Assembly (NCBI GenBank): GCA_964571375.1
Contig: CAZNBL010000044.1
Coordinates: forward strand, 1 to 10,199
DNA: 10,199 nucleotides
DNA from: JAFTYR01 sp964571375
GTDB lineage: Bacteria > Pseudomonadota > Gammaproteobacteria > Burkholderiales > Burkholderiaceae_F
Direction of reading: 5' to 3'
How positions within the stretch are numbered: position 1 is the stretch's first letter; the number at the start of each line of letters is the position of its first letter. This document shows, piece by piece, positions 6,711 through 10,199 of the stretch. Made by a program: the position numbers and the translations under genes. The notes under the pieces were generated by a model. That model was not told where the DNA came from and made no database searches. It saw nothing but the letters and a program-made list of their open reading frames with translations.

Positions 6711-7853
6711 ATGGCTTACTTAATTAAGAACGCAAACGTTTACGCTCCGGCTCCCCTCGGTGTTCAGGACATTCTCGTGGTCAATGACAAGATCGTTGCA
6801 ATCGGCAAGGATCTCACAGTCAGCATGCCCGAACTCGAAGTCATCGATGCCAAGGGCATGATCGTCACTCCGGGTCTTATCGACCAGCACATTCACGTTA
6901 CCGGCGGTGGCGGCGAAGGCGGTCCGAAGACACGTACACCTGAAATCGTTCTTTCCGAGCTCATCAGCTGCGGTACCACCAGCTTGGTCGGTGTTTCCGG
7001 TACAGACAGCGTTACCCGCTCTATCGAAAACCTGCTCGCCAAGGTCCGCGCTCTGACCGAAGAAGGTGTATCCGCCTGGATGTACACCAGCAACTACGCT
7101 TTCCCGCCGACCACTCTGAGCGGTTCCGTCCGTCAGGACCTCCTCGTTGTTCCCGAAGTTATCGGCGTGAAGATTGCTCTCGGCGATCACCGTTCTTCCT
7201 TCCCGACAACTCAGGAAGTGCTTCACCTGCTCTCCGACATCCGCGTCGGCGGCATGATTGCCGGCAAGACAGGTTTCCTGCACATCCATAACGGCAACAT
7301 TCCGGGTGCTTTCGAAATGTTTGACGAAATCATCGGCAAGGGCTTCCCGATCCGTCACATTCGTCCGACACACTGCGCCCGCGACGCTTACATCTTCGGC
7401 AACGCTCTGAAGTTTGCCGAAAAGGGCGGCCGTATCGACATCACTACAGGCGGTTCCTGCTGCTTCGATTCTCCGGCAGATGCTGTTCAGGCTGCCTGGG
7501 AAGCCGGTATCGACGAATCCCTCATCACAATGAGCTCCGACGGTCACGGTTCCGTTCCGCGCTTTAACGATAAGGGCGAAATGATCGGCCTCGGCGTCGG
7601 CGGTGTTGCAAGCAACCTGCGCGACATGAAGAAGCTGATCGAACGCGGTGCTCCGGTTGAAAAGGCTCTCGCTCTGCTCACCAAGAACGTTGCACGTGCT
7701 CTTGAACTGAAGGGCAAGGGTGAAATCGTCAAGGGTGCCAGCGCCGACCTTTGCTTCTTCGATGAAAACTGGGAACTGCGTACAGTCTTCAGTAAGGGTG
7801 TCTGCATGATGCGTGACAACGAAATGATCGTTAAGGGCACTTTCGAAGAATAA
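6711..7853 (+). CDS. iadA: Isoaspartyl (beta-aspartyl) dipeptidase
   Basis: A cytoplasmic binuclear-metal amidohydrolase that hydrolyses beta-L-aspartyl dipeptides left over from breakdown of isomerised proteins or taken up from outside, releasing aspartate. It is 380 aa (E. coli IadA is 390). Active-site residues known for IadA can be matched: His60 and His62 in DQHIHV, Glu69 in GGGGEGGP, Tyr129, bridging carboxylated Lys154 in IGVKIAL, Arg161, His193, His221 and Arg224 in PTHCARD, and catalytic Asp277 in SSDGHGS. All are present, so an active enzyme is expected. Early LIKNANVYAP and the late KGEIVKGASADL followed by VKGTFEE are typical of the amidohydrolase beta-sandwich portion. The ATG at 6711 is chosen because AGGTGAG lies 7 nt upstream; an in-frame GTG at 6699 overlaps that motif and is less likely. 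It is transcribed with dcuC and ends at the terminator at 7879. Confidence 0.95.
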   Translation: MAYLIKNANVYAPAPLGVQDILVVNDKIVAIGKDLTVSMPELEVIDAKGMIVTPGLIDQHIHVTGGGGEGGPKTRTPEIVLSELISCGTTSLVGVSGTDSVTRSIENLLAKVRALTEEGVSAWMYTSNYAFPPTTLSGSVRQDLLVVPEVIGVKIALGDHRSSFPTTQEVLHLLSDIRVGGMIAGKTGFLHIHNGNIPGAFEMFDEIIGKGFPIRHIRPTHCARDAYIFGNALKFAEKGGRIDITTGGSCCFDSPADAVQAAWEAGIDESLITMSSDGHGSVPRFNDKGEMIGLGVGGVASNLRDMKKLIERGAPVEKALALLTKNVARALELKGKGEIVKGASADLCFFDENWELRTVFSKGVCMMRDNEMIVKGTFEE

Positions 7854-7878
7854 TTGCTTGAAAAATAAGCAATAAATT

Positions 7879-7912
7879 AACAGCCGGTCTCCTATGGAGC
7901 CGGCTGTTTTAT
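7879..7912 (+). terminator. Terminator of the dcuC-iadA operon
   Basis: AACAGCCGG (7879-7887) pairs with CCGGCTGTT (7900-7908). The stem continues through CTCC/GGAG around a TAT loop, with one bulged T, and is followed by TTTTATTAT. It lies about 26 nt after the iadA stop. A smaller ATTGCTT/AAGCAAT hairpin (7853-7873) comes first. On the minus strand the hairpin is followed by AATTTATT, so it may weakly stop transcripts arriving from the other direction. Confidence 0.92.
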
Positions 7913-7937
7913 TATCCGAATACTTAAGTGATTACCC

Positions 7938-7965
7938 TTGACAAACTAACAAAGTTCATTAAAAT
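7938..7965 (+). promoter_or_regulatory. Near-consensus sigma-70 promoter of the candidate small RNA
   Basis: TTGACA (7938-7943, perfect -35) is followed after 16 nt by TAAAAT (7960-7965, five of six bases of the -10). This is the best promoter in the window. It lies after the iadA terminator and points away from any same-strand gene. The predicted start is about 7971-7973. Confidence 0.65.
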
Positions 7966-7971
7966 AACCCC

Positions 7972-8084
7972 TGACTTATCGGGACGTTTCGGACGTTGGA
8001 CTGCGGGGTGGCGCTGCGCCACACCAGCAACTCTCCCGGCGGTCTCGGCTCCGGTTGTCTTTCGACTCCCGGAGCCCTTGTTTT
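7972..8084 (+). ncRNA. Candidate structured small RNA, no known family recognised
   Basis: The stretch between the promoter at 7938 and the T run at 8081-8084 would give a transcript of about 110 nt with nested pairings. CGGGA (7980-7984) pairs with TCCCG (8034-8038); GTTG (7995-7998) with CAAC (8028-8031); and GTGGCGC (8008-8014) with GCGCCAC (8016-8022), the innermost bases forming the loop. A separate 3' terminator hairpin follows. GGAC occurs three times in the 5' part (7982, 7991, 7998) within a GGACGTT direct repeat. It lacks the conserved parts of SRP RNA, 6S RNA, tmRNA or a tRNA as I know them. It converges on the D-2-hydroxyacid dehydrogenase gene and would be antisense to that mRNA's 3' untranslated region. 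The start, end and function are inferred. It could instead be a long decayed intergenic region, but promoter, structure and terminator in series argue against that. Confidence 0.55.
8047..8084 (+). terminator. Terminator at the 3' end of the candidate small RNA
   Basis: GGCTCCGG (8047-8054) pairs perfectly with CCGGAGCC (8069-8076). Inside it, GTC/GAC closes a TTTC loop after a small internal loop. The tail is CTTGTTTTAT. The T run is on the plus strand only, so it does not serve the minus-strand dehydrogenase gene, whose stop codon it touches (8083-8085). No other plus-strand transcription unit is available for it to end. Confidence 0.65.
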
Positions 8085-9045
8085 ATCTGCGGTCGCCTCG
8101 GGTAACGACGTATTTATCTTCAACGGTACCCGCAAGATAGTTGAGTACGTTTTCCGCTGCCGCACGATTCATTTCTGCGTAGTTTTCAAGCGTTAAAGAA
8201 GCCGTATGCGGTGTCAGTACCGCTGTCGGACAATCCATCAGAGGCGAATCAACCGTCGGTTCTTTCTCAAAAACATCGATGCCGGCACCGGCTAAGTGAC
8301 CGGACAGAAGGCTCTCTGCCAAAGCGGGTTCGTCTACCACCGGACCTCGGGCGATATTAATGAGATAGGCCCCCTTCTTCATCTTGGCGATCGTATCTTT
8401 GTCAAAGAGATGATAGGTTTCATCGGTCAGCGGAACGTTGATCGAGACGTAATCGCTCTTTTCAAGCAGTTCTTCAAGCGGAACACTCTTTGCGCCGTAT
8501 TTTTCCTGATCCTCCGGGTTCGGATGACGGCAGTAATAAAGGATATTCATCCCAAAGGGTTTGGCTCTTAAAGCAATCTCTTTACCGATTCCGCCGAAAC
8601 CGACCAAACCTAAGGTTCTGCCTTTGGCGCCCGGCGGAAGCATCGGTTTCCATTCGTGCGCATGCATCGGAGCATTCTGGAGGTCGAGTCTTTTGGCAAA
8701 GTACAAAATGTACGCCATCACGTGTTCGGCAACTGCGCCTTCTACGAAACCGGCGGCCCTGGTGAGACCGATACCGAGTTTCTTTAAGGCTTCGACGTCA
8801 ATTGCATCGTAGCCGATACCGCAACGGGAAATAAGTTTGAGGTTCGGAAGGCGCTTTAACAGGGATTCGGGGTAGTTTTCGAGCGCTGCAATGATAACGT
8901 CGGCATCTTTGACGATTTCATAGACTTCGTCTTCGCTTGAGGCCGTACCGATTTTGCCGATAAAGGGAACAACTTCATGCCCGGCATTGCGAAGCAGTTC
9001 GATTACCTTCGGGTCAAAGTGCTGAGGCGTAATAACAATCTTCAT
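8083..9045 (-). CDS. D-isomer-specific 2-hydroxyacid dehydrogenase (glyoxylate/hydroxypyruvate reductase or PGDH-like)
   Basis: A 320-aa cytoplasmic oxidoreductase that interconverts a 2-oxoacid and a D-2-hydroxyacid. The Rossmann glycine motif is GFGGIG at 149-154. The catalytic triad of the family is Arg233 (NIARGPVV), Glu262 (DVFEKEP) and His280 (LTPHTAS), all intact. The N-terminal catalytic half carries SRCGIGYDAIDV and the GAVAEHVMAYIL helix. After the second beta strand the sequence is YYCRHPNPE: the usual acidic residue that selects NAD is replaced by an Arg-containing loop, which suggests NADP(H) as in glyoxylate/hydroxypyruvate reductases. The length is that of a short enzyme without an ACT domain, so it is not a classical feedback-controlled SerA. 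The substrate cannot be fixed from sequence. The start is firm because an in-frame TGA lies 16-18 nt upstream. The Shine-Dalgarno is unusually far away (separate entry). No minus-strand terminator follows directly. Confidence 0.9.
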   Translation of the reverse strand: MKIVITPQHFDPKVIELLRNAGHEVVPFIGKIGTASSEDEVYEIVKDADVIIAALENYPESLLKRLPNLKLISRCGIGYDAIDVEALKKLGIGLTRAAGFVEGAVAEHVMAYILYFAKRLDLQNAPMHAHEWKPMLPPGAKGRTLGLVGFGGIGKEIALRAKPFGMNILYYCRHPNPEDQEKYGAKSVPLEELLEKSDYVSINVPLTDETYHLFDKDTIAKMKKGAYLINIARGPVVDEPALAESLLSGHLAGAGIDVFEKEPTVDSPLMDCPTAVLTPHTASLTLENYAEMNRAAAENVLNYLAGTVEDKYVVTRGDRR

Positions 9046-9075
9046 AACAACGGGTGAGACTCACCCTCCTCCCTT
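9046..9075 (-). promoter_or_regulatory. Distant Shine-Dalgarno separated from the start codon by a hairpin
   Basis: On the minus strand AAGGGAGGAGGG (9075 to 9064) is a strong ribosome binding site, but its GGGAGG core ends 22 nt before the ATG. Between them lies GGGTGA-GTC-TCACCC (9066 to 9052), a 6-bp stem with a 3-nt loop. When folded it leaves about 7 nt between GGGAGG and the ATG. There is no other purine-rich site in the gap, and an in-frame TGA (9063 to 9061) rules out an upstream start. The inverted repeat could alternatively be a DNA operator. Confidence 0.6.
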
Positions 9076-9143
9076 GATTTTGTATTTAACCGGATGGTTT
9101 AAGTTTATCCGAGCTGAGCTTTGAAAATTTAATCGCAGACAGC

Positions 9144-9173
9144 AAAAAGCCTCTGCGTCGGACAGAGGCTTTT
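9144..9173 (-). terminator. Terminator of the RibD-like reductase gene
   Basis: On the minus strand AAAAGCCTCTG (9173 to 9163) pairs perfectly with CAGAGGCTTTT (9155 to 9145) around a 7-nt loop and runs into a T run. It begins 22 nt after the stop codon. The arms are A- and T-flanked, so it could act in both directions, although nothing approaches on the plus strand. Confidence 0.9.
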
Positions 9174-9195
9174 GAATCAACATCGAGGGAGATGT

Positions 9196-9909
9196 TTATG
9201 CGTTATGCACTTTGTAGTTGAGCCAGACGAAACCGGCATCGAGTTTTTCGCAATCTACGAGTTCGAGTTTGGCGTTTTCCATCGGGCGTTCATAAGCTTC
9301 TTCAGCACATTCGATGATGGAGGGACGGCCTGCTTTGCCGTCAACACCCGGGTAGACAACGACGCTCAAACCGTCTACGAGACCCATGTGCATGAAAGAG
9401 CCGTTGATCAAACCGCCGCCTTCAAGGAGAAGGTGCTTGACGCCGAAGACTTCTTCGACTTTCTTCAATGCGTTGACGGCTTCTTCTTTATGGGTGCCCG
9501 GTGTACGGACGATGTAGGAAACACCGACTTCCTCAAGTTCTTTCTGATAAGCGCGTGTGACGTGGCTGCCGAGGATGGCAACAATGTGTTCGCCTGTGGG
9601 AAGAGTCGGAGATTCGTAATGGAGTTTGCCGGCGGTATCAAAAACTACTGCCAGCGGGCGGTCTTCGCGCTTGCCGACGAAGGGTTCTGTCTGTGTGGTG
9701 CGCGGACCTTCTACAGGTTCTTTTTCAGTGACGCCGGCGCCGTATTCAGCCATTGTGCGGCGACCAACAATCCAACCGTCGGCTTCAAATTTCTTGGCGG
9801 CGGATTCGTAAGCTGCGGTGATGTCAGCTTTGTCATCAAACGGTTTCGTCCAGAAGCCGCAGAGAAGGCGACCGTCAACGGACGAGATCATATGGCAAGT
9901 AATTTTCAT
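9196..9909 (-). CDS. Stand-alone RibD C-terminal / dihydrofolate-reductase-fold family reductase
   Basis: A 237-aa cytoplasmic protein of the RibD C-terminal domain family, the NADPH-dependent reductase fold that in RibD reduces 5-amino-6-ribosylaminouracil phosphate. It starts with MISSVDGRL at 7-15, which matches the substrate/cofactor strand of the fold, continues with a helix and GWIVGRRTMAEY at 45-56, and ends with the diagnostic LLLEGGGLINGSFMHMGLVDGLSVVVYP at 160-187. The deaminase half of RibD is absent, so it is probably not the bifunctional riboflavin enzyme. Relatives are usually annotated only as dihydrofolate reductase family protein. The ATG at 9909 is chosen because GGAGGG lies 8 nt upstream and the conserved block starts at once; an upstream in-frame ATG at 9942 has no ribosome binding site and falls at the predicted transcription start. 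It is a single-gene unit with its own terminator. The substrate is unknown. Confidence 0.85.
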   Translation of the reverse strand: MKITCHMISSVDGRLLCGFWTKPFDDKADITAAYESAAKKFEADGWIVGRRTMAEYGAGVTEKEPVEGPRTTQTEPFVGKREDRPLAVVFDTAGKLHYESPTLPTGEHIVAILGSHVTRAYQKELEEVGVSYIVRTPGTHKEEAVNALKKVEEVFGVKHLLLEGGGLINGSFMHMGLVDGLSVVVYPGVDGKAGRPSIIECAEEAYERPMENAKLELVDCEKLDAGFVWLNYKVHNA

Positions 9910-9947
9910 CGGAAGTTCCCTCCATAGATTGTGTTTTGACATCTCCC

Positions 9948-9953
9948 ATTGTA
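9948..9953 (-). promoter_or_regulatory. Candidate -10 box of the RibD-like gene
   Basis: TACAAT on the minus strand (9953 to 9948) would start transcription near 9941, leaving a leader of about 32 nt to the ATG at 9909. The -35 at 17 nt (ttcgtt) is poor. The inverted repeat at 9988-10005 lies just upstream of that -35. Confidence 0.4.
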
Positions 9954-9987
9954 CGAGTCCGCCCCTCTGAAACGAACCGTGTTTACC

Positions 9988-10005
9988 CTTAATTGCGGAA
10001 TTAAG
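9988..10005. promoter_or_regulatory. Perfect inverted repeat upstream of the RibD-like gene, candidate operator
   Basis: CTTAATT-GCGG-AATTAAG is a perfect 7-bp inverted repeat with a 4-nt centre, 35-52 nt upstream of the candidate -10. No T run follows it, so it is not a terminator. The symmetric AT-rich arms fit a dimeric regulator site, but the regulator is unknown. Confidence 0.3.
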
Positions 10006-10022
10006 TCATTGCCTGCAAAGAC

Positions 10023-10059
10023 AAAAGGCGACCCTCCGTAAAGAACGGAGAATCGCCTT
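10023..10059 (-). terminator. Terminator of the porin gene
   Basis: On the minus strand AAGGCGA (10059 to 10053) pairs with TCGCCTT (10031 to 10025), and inside it CTCCGT (10050 to 10045) pairs with ACGGAG (10039 to 10034) across a 2x2 internal loop and a 5-nt apical loop. The 3' side runs into TTTTGTCTTTG. It is a long 13-bp stem with a modest T tail. Confidence 0.8.
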
Positions 10060-10063
10060 ACTT

Positions 10064-10086
10064 TAATTTAACTGAACGTTAAATTA
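10064..10086 (-). repeat. AT-rich hairpin overlapping the porin stop codon
   Basis: TAATTTAAC (10064-10072) and GTTAAATTA (10078-10086) form a perfect 9-bp inverted repeat with a 5-nt loop. Read on the minus strand, the first three bases are the TAA stop codon of the porin gene. It lies directly before the main terminator hairpin, giving two hairpins in series at the mRNA end. Confidence 0.6.
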
Positions 10087-10199
10087 GAAGCTTACGCGTA
10101 CGCCGAGAGTACCGCGGAAGTCTTCGTTGATGTCAGCACCCTGTGTGCGTTCGACGTCAGCCCAAACATGGATGTTCTTGTTGACGTTGTACTGTGCAC
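10084..10199 (-). CDS. Outer-membrane porin (Gram-negative trimeric type), C-terminal 37 residues only
   Basis: The gene enters from the right edge, so only the 3' end is seen. The reverse strand reads AQYNVNKNIHVWADVERTQG, then a short turn and DFRGTLGVRVSF before TAA. Alternating hydrophobic and polar residues form the last two beta strands (YNVNKNIHVWADVERT and RGTLGVRVSF). The terminal Phe is the signal recognised by the BAM machinery. The pattern fits the 16-strand general porins abundant in Burkholderiales, and the YxVNKN-hxhYAxh layout is typical of their penultimate strand. The pore's substrate cannot be judged from this piece. The codons are strongly biased (AAC, GTA, GAC, CGC), as expected of an abundant protein. 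Confidence 0.85.
   Translation of the reverse strand, partial: AQYNVNKNIHVWADVERTQGADINEDFRGTLGVRVSF

Noticed and set aside
6720..7547. A 275-codon minus-strand open frame antisense to iadA
   Set aside because: The plus strand encodes IadA with every metal and catalytic residue; the minus frame is a by-product of its codon bias.
8047..8077. A tRNA-like arm (GGTTGTCTTTCGACTCC resembles a T-arm)
   Set aside because: The loop is 14 nt instead of 7, and no acceptor, D or anticodon arm can be built; the element reads better as a terminator hairpin.
7928..8140. A 70-codon plus-strand open frame from a GTG across the small-RNA locus
   Set aside because: No ribosome binding site, unlike neighbouring coding style, and it runs through a promoter, several perfect hairpins and the 3' end of the opposite-strand dehydrogenase gene.
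9172..9927. A 251-codon plus-strand open frame antisense to the RibD-like gene
   Set aside because: It starts inside a terminator stem and has no domain; the minus strand has a proper ribosome binding site, start and family signature.

Overview
The window looks like a chromosomal segment of a betaproteobacterium, most likely a gut Sutterellaceae-type member of the Burkholderiales. This rests on a C-terminal porin fragment of the Burkholderiales type ending in Phe, on protein family resemblance recalled from memory, and on a metabolism of amino acids, dicarboxylates and peptides with no sugar genes. The family assignment is an inference; no database was searched. No mobile element, CRISPR array, tRNA or rRNA is visible.

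Layout, left to right. A partial rarA (minus) is divergent from moaA (plus). moaA converges on a coniferyl-aldehyde-dehydrogenase-type ALDH (minus). A 439-bp divergent intergenic region leads into putP (plus, Na+/proline symport), which ends in a strong terminator. A two-gene operon follows: dcuC (C4-dicarboxylate carrier) and, 18 bp later, iadA (isoaspartyl dipeptidase), closed by its own terminator. Next comes a stretch with no credible protein but a near-consensus promoter, a set of nested inverted repeats and a terminator, which I read as an undescribed small RNA of about 110 nt. It converges on a D-2-hydroxyacid dehydrogenase (minus). Then come a stand-alone RibD C-terminal-type reductase (minus) and the 3' end of a porin gene (minus).

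The genes fit an asaccharolytic bacterium living on amino acids. PutP would import proline. IadA would release aspartate from beta-aspartyl dipeptides. DcuC would move C4-dicarboxylates, possibly aspartate itself, linking peptide breakdown to fumarate/succinate metabolism. dcuC and iadA use a visibly narrower codon set than moaA or the ALDH, suggesting high expression.

The most unusual signals are non-coding. They are (1) the orphan sRNA locus at about 7938-8084; (2) a hairpin between a strong Shine-Dalgarno and the start codon of the D-2-hydroxyacid dehydrogenase, which would have to fold to give normal spacing; (3) a putP leader with a terminator-like hairpin, a competing pairing and an ambiguous start; and (4) a CTACTAG direct repeat upstream of dcuC.
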